6,083 nt of DNA, taken from assembly GCA_964423545.1 (NCBI GenBank), contig CAYRFV010000317.1:1-6083 (forward strand). The letters run 5' to 3'. The notes beneath the pieces are model-generated. The model made no database searches and was not told the DNA's origin. It saw nothing but the letters and a program-made list of their open reading frames with translations. The stretch is from JALOOE01 sp964423545 (GTDB lineage Bacteria; Chloroflexota; Anaerolineae; CG2-30-64-16). Positions 1-5,346 of the stretch are shown in pieces. The position numbers and the translations under genes are program-made. Positions within the stretch are counted from its first letter, which is position 1. The number at the start of each line of letters is the position of its first letter.

Positions 1-1
1 A

Positions 2-181
2 GTCGCCGTGGTGCGCCGCACGCTGGAGCCCGATGGGATGGTCTACATCGCGGGCGAACTGTGGCGCGCCCGTGCCGAGTCCGGGCGGCTGGTCGCGGGT
101 GAACGCGTCGTCGTCGTCGGGCATGAAGGCCTGCTGCTGAGCGTCCGGCGCGCTGAGGAGGAGCGGGGCCACGCCGCATGA
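2..181 (+). CDS. NfeD-family protein, C-terminal fragment (5' end outside window)
   Basis: The open frame enters from the left edge and stops at TGA 179-181, leaving 59 residues. The segment has the NfeD C-terminal OB-fold pattern: 'LEPDGMVYIAGELWRA', then a Gly-rich turn, 'GERVVVVG' and 'GLLLSV', followed by a charged tail. In known NfeD proteins this small beta-barrel follows membrane helices (sometimes also a ClpP-class serine protease domain) and works with SPFH/stomatin-like proteins in membrane organisation. Whether this is the long or short form cannot be seen because the N-terminus is missing. Its stop overlaps the next gene's start as ATGA, so the two are probably translationally coupled in one operon. 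Family call is fairly secure; function is inferred from the family. Confidence 0.78.
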   Translation, partial: VAVVRRTLEPDGMVYIAGELWRARAESGRLVAGERVVVVGHEGLLLSVRRAEEERGHAA

Positions 182-1245
182 ATGAGGAACGGCTTGCAGA
201 GGTCGGAGCGATCCGGCCCTATCCGCCGAGCTGGATGGACCGGCTCACCGCCAGGGTGGATCGGCTGCCGCTCCCCGCGCCGCTGGGCTACGCCCTGGCA
301 GGCCTGGCCGCCATCTTGCTGTTTGTCCTCAATGACCTCTGGAGCGGACAAGGGACGCTGGACGCCGTACACTCCTTTCATCTTGTGCTGGCTGTCGAGA
401 TCGTCTACGTGGTTGCCCTGGTTCATCTGCTCGATCGAGAGGCGGGCCGCGCACTGGACGGAATGAACGCGCTCCTGACCTGCGATCGAGCCGGCTATGA
501 CGTGCTGCACTATCAGTTGACGACGATTCCGGCGCGGCCCACCCTGTGGATCAGCGCGGCAGGGGCGTTGGTTGGCCTGGCTGCGATCGTGATCGAGCGG
601 GTGGCGACCCCGCGCGCCTTCGCCATGCTGATAGTGCCGGGTCCCGGCCGGCTCTTGGTCGAAGCCTGGCTGGTGCTCACCTGGTTCGTCTTCGGCGGGC
701 TGTTCTTTCACACCTACCATCAGCTTCGCCTGATCAGCCGGATCTATACCACACGCACGCGGATCGATCTCGACCAATACCGGCCGCTCTTCAACTTCTC
801 TCGGGTGAGCGCACTGACGGCTATCGGGCTGCTCGTGCTGCCCTATGCCTGGTATGCTACCGTGCCCGGCCTGATCCAGGAACCGATCGGCATAGTCTTC
901 GGTGCGCTTTTCCCGGCGTTCGCCGTGATCGCGTTTGTCGCTCCGTTGGCAGGCGTCCATCGCCTGCTGGTGGATGCCAAAGAGCATGCGCTGGCCGAGA
1001 ATGCCCAGGGCCTCAAGTCCCTCCGCGAGGAGCTCTACCGGCGCAGCGCAGCGCGCCAGCTGGACTTGGCCAGCGAGTTGCATGATTTGCTTGCGGCGTT
1101 GCGAAGCGAGCGCGAGGCCCTGGAACGCACCAGTACATGGCCGTGGCAATCCGAAACCGTTCGCACCGTGGTTGCAGCAGTGATCCTGCCTCTGGTTCTC
1201 TGGTTCATCCAGTGGCTGTTCGATCGCTTGCTGGCGCTGCCGTGA
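178..1245 (+). CDS. Polytopic membrane protein of unknown function with coiled-coil segment
   Basis: I do not recognise a named family for this 355-aa protein. Hydrophobic stretches suggest membrane segments near residues 35-55, 66-85, 122-140, 158-179, 210-230, 236-260 and a last one at 327-347. Between the last two lies a charged, Leu/Ala/Glu-rich helical stretch (about 262-318) that could form a coiled coil on one face of the membrane. Positively charged loops ('RLISRIYTTRTRID', about 184-197) would favour the cytoplasm. No enzymatic motif was seen. The ATG at 178 overlaps the upstream NfeD stop (ATGA), and AGGAGGAG lies at 156-163 (14 nt away, rather far) with a G run closer, so coupled initiation is likely. 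The context suggests an envelope role linked to NfeD. Coding is well supported by length, coupling and hydrophobic pattern; the function is open. Confidence 0.85.
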   Translation: MNEERLAEVGAIRPYPPSWMDRLTARVDRLPLPAPLGYALAGLAAILLFVLNDLWSGQGTLDAVHSFHLVLAVEIVYVVALVHLLDREAGRALDGMNALLTCDRAGYDVLHYQLTTIPARPTLWISAAGALVGLAAIVIERVATPRAFAMLIVPGPGRLLVEAWLVLTWFVFGGLFFHTYHQLRLISRIYTTRTRIDLDQYRPLFNFSRVSALTAIGLLVLPYAWYATVPGLIQEPIGIVFGALFPAFAVIAFVAPLAGVHRLLVDAKEHALAENAQGLKSLREELYRRSAARQLDLASELHDLLAALRSEREALERTSTWPWQSETVRTVVAAVILPLVLWFIQWLFDRLLALP

Positions 1246-1261
1246 AGCGCGCGCCGGCTTC
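1244..1261. terminator. Weak inverted repeat between convergent genes
   Basis: GAAGC (1244-1248) can pair with GCTTC (1257-1261) around a GC-rich 8-nt loop, in the 24-bp gap between the convergent membrane-protein and globin-Rieske genes. There is no T run on either side, so intrinsic termination is doubtful. It is listed because it is the only hairpin candidate in the gap. Confidence 0.15.
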
Positions 1262-1269
1262 GAGCGGCC

Positions 1270-2628
1270 TCATCTCTCAGCTTCGAGCCGCCCCACCGCG
1301 CCATCCACGCTTACGCGATAGCATTTGAGCGGCTCATCTGCCGGACCCTCCACCACTGCGCCGGTCGTCACATCGAACCGAGAACCGTGCAGCGGACACG
1401 TGATGATCTTTCCTGCCAGATCGCCTTCGCTCAACGGACCGCCGGTGTGCGTGCAGGCGTTGCCGGTGGCATAGAAGACGCCATCGATATTGTAGACCGC
1501 TGCTTCCTCGCCATCTACCTGCACGGTGCGAACCTGGCCGCTGGGGATGTCAGCCACGCGGAATTCGTTCGGCTTAAGCAATCCTGGCATGGTCGACACA
1601 GCTGTCCCTCCCTCCACAGACCCGCCCAGGTGCGCATCCAGATCGGGGAGTTGCAGGTGGATCTGGCCGTTCTGCACGGTCACCGGGTACATATCCAGCC
1701 GGGCACTGGGGTCGGCCAGGCACTCGCCTGTGGTGATGTTGTACTGGAAGCCATGCCAGGGACAGATGAGAATATCCCCTTCGAGTGGGCCCGTGCTTAC
1801 CGGTCCGCCTCGGTGCATGCAGCTGTTGCGCAGCGCGTACCAGCGATCTTTGTGGTGGAAGATACCGATAGATAGCCCGTCGATTTGCACGATCTTCCGA
1901 TGTCCGTCGGGAATGTCAGTGGCGGAAGTGACAACGACATCTTTCACGGGTGTCGCTTCACCGTGCCCGCGTTCGCGTACGACGACCCTTTCCGCCAGTC
2001 TGTCAATCATCTGTCGATCGACCGGTGCCAGCGGGTCAAAGGTTGCTGCCTCGCGTTCGTGGCCATAGGCGCGAGCCAACAGCTCCAGGATCACCATCAT
2101 CAGCTTGTCCCACGCCTCCACGGCGCGAAACTCCAGCTCCGGATCGCCATCACGCAGTTCGCGGCTCAACACCTCGCTGATAGCGTGCGACACCATGCCC
2201 ACCTGTCCGATGACATAGCGCTCGGCGATGTAAATGGTGGGATCAGCCCCTCGCGAAGTGTGCGCCCGACCCACGTAATCTACATAACGGGCGTAGTCGT
2301 CGTCGAAGACCCCTTCCGCTGTGCGCAGCCAGAAATTGGTCAGATGGCGCATGCGCAACTCCAGATAGTCATGCGCAATGCTGCCATCCCTCTTCAGGAA
2401 GAAACGCCGCGTGGGTGGATAGCGCAAGAGGTGAGCGTAGAATTTGGCGACAATGTCGGGCAGATGCTTTTCGATGACCGGCTTGGTTTGCCGGATCGCT
2501 GCGGCATCCGCCTCACTGAAGCCGATGAACTCAGCCATATAGCGGAAATATTGGCCGGAGTCCTCGGCCCCGCGCTTGGCAACGTGCCCGGCGCCGGAAG
2601 TTGGCTGCCCAGACACCTCAGTCATCAC
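1270..2628 (-). CDS. Protoglobin - tandem Rieske [2Fe-2S] fusion protein
   Basis: This 452-aa soluble protein has three domains. Residues about 25-195 match the protoglobin/globin-coupled-sensor fold: 'VAKFYAHLLRYP' in the early helices and 'YVGRAHTSRG', whose His123 is the likely proximal haem ligand. Residues about 228-328 form Rieske domain 1, with ligands C270, H272, C289 and H292. Residues about 352-450 form Rieske domain 2, with C392, H394, C411 and H414. Both have C-x-H-x16-C-x2-H spacing and lack the extra disulphide cysteines of bc1-type Rieske proteins, so they resemble ferredoxin- or NirD-type low-potential clusters. There is no oxygenase catalytic domain, signal peptide or membrane helix. 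The likely role is cytoplasmic gas sensing or haem-linked electron transfer (O2 or NO); the partner is unknown. The start is GTG 2628 or ATG 2625. An in-frame TGA at 2641-2643 rules out a longer form, and AAAGGAAAGGG lies just upstream. It is transcribed divergently from mrfB. Confidence 0.92.
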   Translation of the reverse strand: MMTEVSGQPTSGAGHVAKRGAEDSGQYFRYMAEFIGFSEADAAAIRQTKPVIEKHLPDIVAKFYAHLLRYPPTRRFFLKRDGSIAHDYLELRMRHLTNFWLRTAEGVFDDDYARYVDYVGRAHTSRGADPTIYIAERYVIGQVGMVSHAISEVLSRELRDGDPELEFRAVEAWDKLMMVILELLARAYGHEREAATFDPLAPVDRQMIDRLAERVVVRERGHGEATPVKDVVVTSATDIPDGHRKIVQIDGLSIGIFHHKDRWYALRNSCMHRGGPVSTGPLEGDILICPWHGFQYNITTGECLADPSARLDMYPVTVQNGQIHLQLPDLDAHLGGSVEGGTAVSTMPGLLKPNEFRVADIPSGQVRTVQVDGEEAAVYNIDGVFYATGNACTHTGGPLSEGDLAGKIITCPLHGSRFDVTTGAVVEGPADEPLKCYRVSVDGAVGRLEAER

Positions 2629-2660
2629 GTCCCTTTCCTTTCACCACGAACATTGATCAT
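2625..2660 (-). other. Possible leader-peptide ORF (11 codons) before the globin-Rieske gene
   Basis: On the minus strand an ATG at 2660 opens an 11-codon frame encoding MINVRGERKGT. It stops with TGA at 2627-2625, and that stop overlaps the main ATG as TGATG. A purine-rich AGGAGCAGGAGAG lies about 7-9 nt upstream, a plausible ribosome binding site. If translated, it would couple initiation to ATG 2625. Chance occurrence of such a short ORF is quite possible. Confidence 0.3.
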
Positions 2661-2719
2661 CACAACTCTCTCCTGCTCCTGTACCGGGACTTGCCGCCAT
2701 TCTCGATCTGCGCTAGACT

Positions 2720-2749
2720 TTGAGTGGCTATTCATCGTCGTAGTATACC
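2720..2749 (+). promoter_or_regulatory. Weak candidate promoter for mrfB
   Basis: TTGAGT (2720-2725) is followed after 18 nt by TATACC (2744-2749), or after 17 nt by GTATAC. The -10 lacks the conserved final T, so this is far weaker than the opposing promoter whose -10 it overlaps. It would give an mrfB leader of about 100 nt. It is the best plus-strand candidate in the 230-bp divergent intergenic region (2629-2858), which is AT-richer than its surroundings and otherwise holds only the elements listed separately. Confidence 0.22.
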
Positions 2750-2770
2750 TCAGGGGCTGGCACATTTCAA
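2742..2770 (-). promoter_or_regulatory. Sigma70-type promoter for the globin-Rieske gene
   Basis: Read on the minus strand, TTGAAA (2770-2765) and TATACT (2747-2742) are separated by exactly 17 nt. Each hexamer matches 5 of 6 consensus bases. The predicted start near 2735 gives a leader of about 107 nt before the gene. The -10 lies within the self-complementary GTATAC, so an opposing promoter could use overlapping bases. Confidence 0.62.
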
Positions 2771-2771
2771 G

Positions 2772-2803
2772 AATCATGCGCGCGCTATTGTTGCACAATC
2801 ATG
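2772..2803 (+). repeat. Direct repeat AATCATG, two copies 25 bp apart
   Basis: AATCATG occurs at 2772-2778 and 2797-2803, start-to-start 25 bp. The second copy overlaps the right arm of the 13-bp palindrome. Seven-base repeats can arise by chance, but these lie in the upstream control region of two divergent genes. Confidence 0.2.
2787..2799. promoter_or_regulatory. 13-bp palindrome, candidate operator in the divergent region
   Basis: ATTGT-TGC-ACAAT is a perfect inverted repeat with a 3-bp centre. Its centre (2793) is about 58 bp upstream of the predicted globin-Rieske start, where class I activators such as CRP/FNR-type proteins often bind, and about 66 bp upstream of the mrfB ATG. It does not match the textbook FNR or CRP box, so the regulator cannot be named. 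Confidence 0.3.
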
Positions 2804-2858
2804 TATATCGGATGACGAGATCGTATTGTTCTGCCGATTTGTAGATCTGCTGGTTCAC

Positions 2859-4229
2859 ATGCCCACTTCTGATGATCGTCTCGACAAAGTCGCTCGCCTG
2901 GAACGCTTGCGCAGACTTGGCCTGAAGCGCGGCGCGCACAACCTGCGCGCGCCCGTCTCGGCGCCTGAACGCGGCGCCGCCAGCTCGGACGCTGAGCCTG
3001 TCGGGACGTCTGTCGCTGATTCTGCGTCGGCGGCCCTGCTGCCAGGCGCAGCCACCGACACCCCCTACGGTCCGGCCTGGGCGCGCACCTTCCGGTATCC
3101 GTTGGCGGAGATGCCGGGGCTGGCCGCGTGGCTCAGCATCGAGGCCGAGGCGCTCGCTGCCGCCGGCCGCGATAGCTCGCTGTTCGAGCTCGATCCAGCG
3201 CGGGCGGCTTTCATTGACACAGAAACAACAGGTCTCACGCCCGATGTCGGCACATACACGTTCCTGGTTGGCATCGGGACATATGAGCTGCCGGAGCCGC
3301 GAAACGGCATCGATCGGGGCGAGTTCGTGGTGCACCAGTTCTTCATGCGACATCCCGGGGAGGAACGCGCTCAGTTGCACTTGGTGGCCGACACGCTGGC
3401 GCGTTGCTCCGGCCTCATCAGCTTCAACGGACGCGGTTTTGATCTGCCGATGCTCCAGAATCGGTTCATCCTGGCGCGCCAGCCCTTTCCGTGGAGTCGT
3501 CTGCCGCACCTCGATCTGCTGCCGGCCGCGCGGCGCGTCTGGCGCAGCCGGTTGGAGTCGTGCAGGTTGGGAAGCCTGGAAGCGCACATCCTCGGGGTGC
3601 AGCGCTCTGAACAGGATATTCCCGGCTATCTGATCCCCGATATCTACCGGCAGTATTACCTCACCGGCATCGAGACCGACATGCTCGGCCGCGTGTTCTA
3701 TCACAACCTGATCGACATCACCTCGATGCCGTTGCTGGCGGCGCGGCTGGGCTGGCTCTATGAGGCCGCCGGTCTCGGTGAGCGTCTGTCGGTGCTGCAT
3801 CCGGCCGAGTGCGCATGCCTGGCGCGCGCCTATGTCGCGCTCGGCTGGCTGGCAGCCGGGGAGCAGGCTTATCACGCAGCGCTCTTGACTGAGCCGTCTG
3901 ATGCCGCGCGCGCGCAGCTCTATCGCGATCTGGGTGCACTGCTGAAGCGGCAGGACCGCCGTGATGAGGCGGCGGCGCTCTGGGAGGAGTGGATCGGCGC
4001 CGTGCCCGGCGCTGATGTGACCCCCTATGTCGAACTGGCAAAACACTGTGAATGGCATACGGTCGACCTGGCAGCGGCGCGCGGCTGGGCGACCTGGGCA
4101 GCGCGCATCGTCGAAGGGTGGCCACCGGGCATCACGCGCGATGAGATGCTGCGTGAACTCCAACATCGCGTGGCGCGCATCGAGCGCAAACTGGCAGGGG
4201 AGCCGGTCGACCGCCCGGCAGCGGATTGA
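2859..4229 (+). CDS. mrfB: MrfB/YprB-like DEDD exonuclease with C-terminal TPR-like region
   Basis: This 456-aa protein has an RNase H-like 3'-5' exonuclease domain (about 75-290) of the YprB type. 'FIDTETTGL' supplies D120 and E122, 'FNGRGFDLP' supplies D195, 'HLDLL' supplies D219, and 'YHNLID' supplies H282 and D286. Other YprB signatures are 'TYTFLVGIG', the QFF/EE segment and 'DIPGYLIPDIY'. Residues about 300-445 are Ala/Leu-rich helices suggesting TPR repeats. A basic N-terminus 'LERLRRLG' and a low-complexity Ala/Pro/Ser linker (about 30-72) come first. In Bacillus subtilis MrfB acts with the MrfA helicase in repair of mitomycin-type lesions; no helicase is in this window. I chose ATG 2859 because the upstream frame to GTG 2724 is AT-rich, runs through promoter-like DNA and looks non-coding; no good ribosome binding site supports either. 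The stop lies inside the rfbC promoter. Confidence 0.88.
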   Translation: MPTSDDRLDKVARLERLRRLGLKRGAHNLRAPVSAPERGAASSDAEPVGTSVADSASAALLPGAATDTPYGPAWARTFRYPLAEMPGLAAWLSIEAEALAAAGRDSSLFELDPARAAFIDTETTGLTPDVGTYTFLVGIGTYELPEPRNGIDRGEFVVHQFFMRHPGEERAQLHLVADTLARCSGLISFNGRGFDLPMLQNRFILARQPFPWSRLPHLDLLPAARRVWRSRLESCRLGSLEAHILGVQRSEQDIPGYLIPDIYRQYYLTGIETDMLGRVFYHNLIDITSMPLLAARLGWLYEAAGLGERLSVLHPAECACLARAYVALGWLAAGEQAYHAALLTEPSDAARAQLYRDLGALLKRQDRRDEAAALWEEWIGAVPGADVTPYVELAKHCEWHTVDLAAARGWATWAARIVEGWPPGITRDEMLRELQHRVARIERKLAGEPVDRPAAD

Positions 4230-4254
4230 CAGCGCATGGGGCTCACTGTACAAT
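4226..4254 (+). promoter_or_regulatory. Strong sigma70-type promoter for rfbC
   Basis: TTGACA (4226-4231, perfect consensus) and TACAAT (4249-4254, 5 of 6) are 17 nt apart. The -35 overlaps the mrfB stop codon TGA (4227-4229). A start near 4261 leaves about 29 nt before the rfbC ATG. This predicts that rfbC, and probably the SCP2 gene, are transcribed independently of mrfB. Confidence 0.72.
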
Positions 4255-4272
4255 CGCGTCAAACACAATGCC

Positions 4273-4278
4273 AGGAGG
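4273..4278 (+). promoter_or_regulatory. rfbC ribosome binding site (AGGAGG)
   Basis: A full AGGAGG lies 11 nt before ATG 4290. It sets the start there rather than at the in-frame ATG 4236, which would lie upstream of the predicted transcription start and add residues absent from the family. Confidence 0.7.
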
Positions 4279-4289
4279 AAGATTCAGCA

Positions 4290-4853
4290 ATGCAGGTCGA
4301 AGCGACGAGTTTGCCCGGCGTACTGATCCTCACCCCGCGCGTGTTTTCTGATCCGCGCGGTTTCTTCTTCGAGAGCTACAACCAGGAGACCCTTCGCAGC
4401 CACGGCATCGACGCTGTATTCGTGCAAGACAACCACTCGAAGTCCGCGAAAGGCACGCTGCGCGGGTTGCATTGCCAATTGCCGCCTGCCGCCCAGGACA
4501 AGCTCGTGCGAGTGATCCGTGGGGCTGTGTGGGACGTAGCGGTGGATATTCGCCGGGGCTCGCCGACGTTCGGGCGCTGGGTCGGCGTAGAGCTGAGCGC
4601 TGAGAACTACCGGCAGCTCTACGTCCCGGTCGGCTTCGCGCACGGCTTCTGCGTGCTGTCCGACGAGGCCGAGGTGCTCTACAAGGCGAGCGCCCTCTAC
4701 AGCCCAACCCAGGAGCGGAGCATCATCTGGAACGACCCGACCCTCGGCATTGCCTGGCCGATCGCCGACCCGCTGCTTTCTGCGCGCGATCAGCGCGCCG
4801 GCACGCTGGCCGATTACCTGGCTGGCGCGCCGTTCGAATACGCCGGCGTCTAG
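4290..4853 (+). CDS. rfbC: dTDP-4-dehydrorhamnose 3,5-epimerase
   Basis: This 187-aa protein is the usual RmlC/RfbC length. The enzyme epimerises C3 and C5 of dTDP-4-keto-6-deoxyglucose, the third step of dTDP-L-rhamnose synthesis, in the cytoplasm, normally as a cupin-fold dimer. Signatures in order: 'DPRGFFFESYN' (21-31), 'FVQDNHSKS' (44-52), 'LRGLHCQ' with catalytic His61, 'KLVRVIRGAVWDVAVDIR' (71-88), 'YVPVGFAHGF' (111-120), a Tyr near 131 at the position of the catalytic tyrosine, 'IIWNDP' (145-150) and Asp167 in 'SARDQ'. The usual Tyr after His61 is Cys62. The other rhamnose genes (rfbA, rfbB, rfbD) are not in this window. It has its own promoter and AGGAGG, and lies 50 bp upstream of the SCP2 gene with no visible terminator, so co-transcription with that gene is likely. 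Confidence 0.95.
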   Translation: MQVEATSLPGVLILTPRVFSDPRGFFFESYNQETLRSHGIDAVFVQDNHSKSAKGTLRGLHCQLPPAAQDKLVRVIRGAVWDVAVDIRRGSPTFGRWVGVELSAENYRQLYVPVGFAHGFCVLSDEAEVLYKASALYSPTQERSIIWNDPTLGIAWPIADPLLSARDQRAGTLADYLAGAPFEYAGV

Positions 4854-4893
4854 CCCCGTAACGATGCCTGCGCGTGTCAAGGTAGGAACTGAC

Positions 4894-4901
4894 GGAGGTG
4901 A
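4894..4901 (+). promoter_or_regulatory. Ribosome binding site of the SCP2 gene (GGAGGTGA)
   Basis: GGAGGTGA is a near-perfect complement of the 16S rRNA tail and ends 2 nt before ATG 4904 (GGAGG core spaced 5 nt). It shows that ATG 4904 is the start; the in-frame GTG at 4898 lies inside this site. Confidence 0.75.
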
Positions 4902-4903
4902 GT

Positions 4904-5323
4904 ATGGCGCATCTGTTTCCCAGCGCAGAATGGCTTGAGCAACTGAAGGTCGAGATCAATCGGAGCGAGGCGTATGCGAATTCCGGCAAGACGTGGGAGG
5001 GCGACTTCTACTTCGTCATCAAACCGGGCGGCGCACTCAAGGAACCGTTCAAAATGTATCTCGATCTGTGGCATGGCAAGTGCCGCGATGCTTTCGTGGT
5101 GACCGGCGCTGAAGCGAAGAAGGCGGAATTCACTATTGCCGGCTCGGTCGAGACGTATCGCCAGATCTTCACCAAGAAGCTCGATCCGATCCAGGCGCTG
5201 ATGACCCGCAAGCTCGAGCTCCAGGGCAACATGATGAAGGTGATGAAGTCAGTCAAGGCGACGCTCGACCTGGTGAATTGCTGTTCGTTGATTGACACCA
5301 CCTACGTGGATGCCGGCAAGTAG
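4904..5323 (+). CDS. SCP2 sterol-carrier-like lipid-binding protein
   Basis: This 139-aa single-domain protein matches the bacterial SCP2 pattern: 'FYFVIKPGGALKEP' (35-48), 'MYLDLWHGKCRDAFVV' (51-66), 'AEFTIAGSVETYRQIF' (74-89), 'LDPIQALMTRKLELQGNMMKV' region (93-113) and a C-terminal helix. The fold forms a hydrophobic pocket for fatty acids, acyl chains or sterol-like lipids. It has no signal peptide or membrane helix, so it is probably cytoplasmic. The family's Gly before 'KLDPIQ' and in 'TGKL' is Lys92 and Arg102 here. It lies between rfbC (50 bp upstream) and remnants of a GMC oxidoreductase (23 bp downstream), an arrangement suggesting a former lipid-oxidising pair. The reading frame is intact although its neighbour has decayed. 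The lipid ligand is unknown. Confidence 0.85.
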   Translation: MAHLFPSAEWLEQLKVEINRSEAYANSGKTWEGDFYFVIKPGGALKEPFKMYLDLWHGKCRDAFVVTGAEAKKAEFTIAGSVETYRQIFTKKLDPIQALMTRKLELQGNMMKVMKSVKATLDLVNCCSLIDTTYVDAGK

Positions 5324-5346
5324 AGGACCGCCGAGGACGCAGGGCA

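Noticed and set aside
43..1149. Long minus-strand open frame (368 codons) opposite the membrane-protein gene
   Set aside because: Gln/Arg/Pro-rich translation with no recognisable domain. It is the antisense shadow of a well-supported coupled gene in GC-rich DNA.
1270..1995. Rieske non-haem iron oxygenase
   Set aside because: Only Rieske domains are present; no catalytic domain with a 2-His-1-carboxylate iron site follows either cluster.
2653..2665. FNR-type box (TTGATCATCACAA region)
   Set aside because: The right half and spacing do not match TTGAT-N4-ATCAA, and it lies in the transcribed leader.
1885..2844. Plus-strand open frame across the start of the globin-Rieske gene and the intergenic region
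   Set aside because: No domain pattern; it crosses the leader and promoter of a minus-strand gene whose protein is clearly recognisable.
2724..2858. N-terminal extension of mrfB from GTG 2724
   Set aside because: It would overlap the promoter hexamers, is AT-rich unlike the gene body, adds residues unlike the family, and has no ribosome binding site.
2799..4268. Long minus-strand open frame (489 codons) opposite mrfB
   Set aside because: Arg/Gln-rich with no family motifs; the opposite strand carries all the DEDD exonuclease signatures.
4236..4289. N-terminal extension of rfbC from ATG 4236
   Set aside because: It lies upstream of the predicted transcription start and inside the promoter; AGGAGG at 4273-4278 points to ATG 4290.
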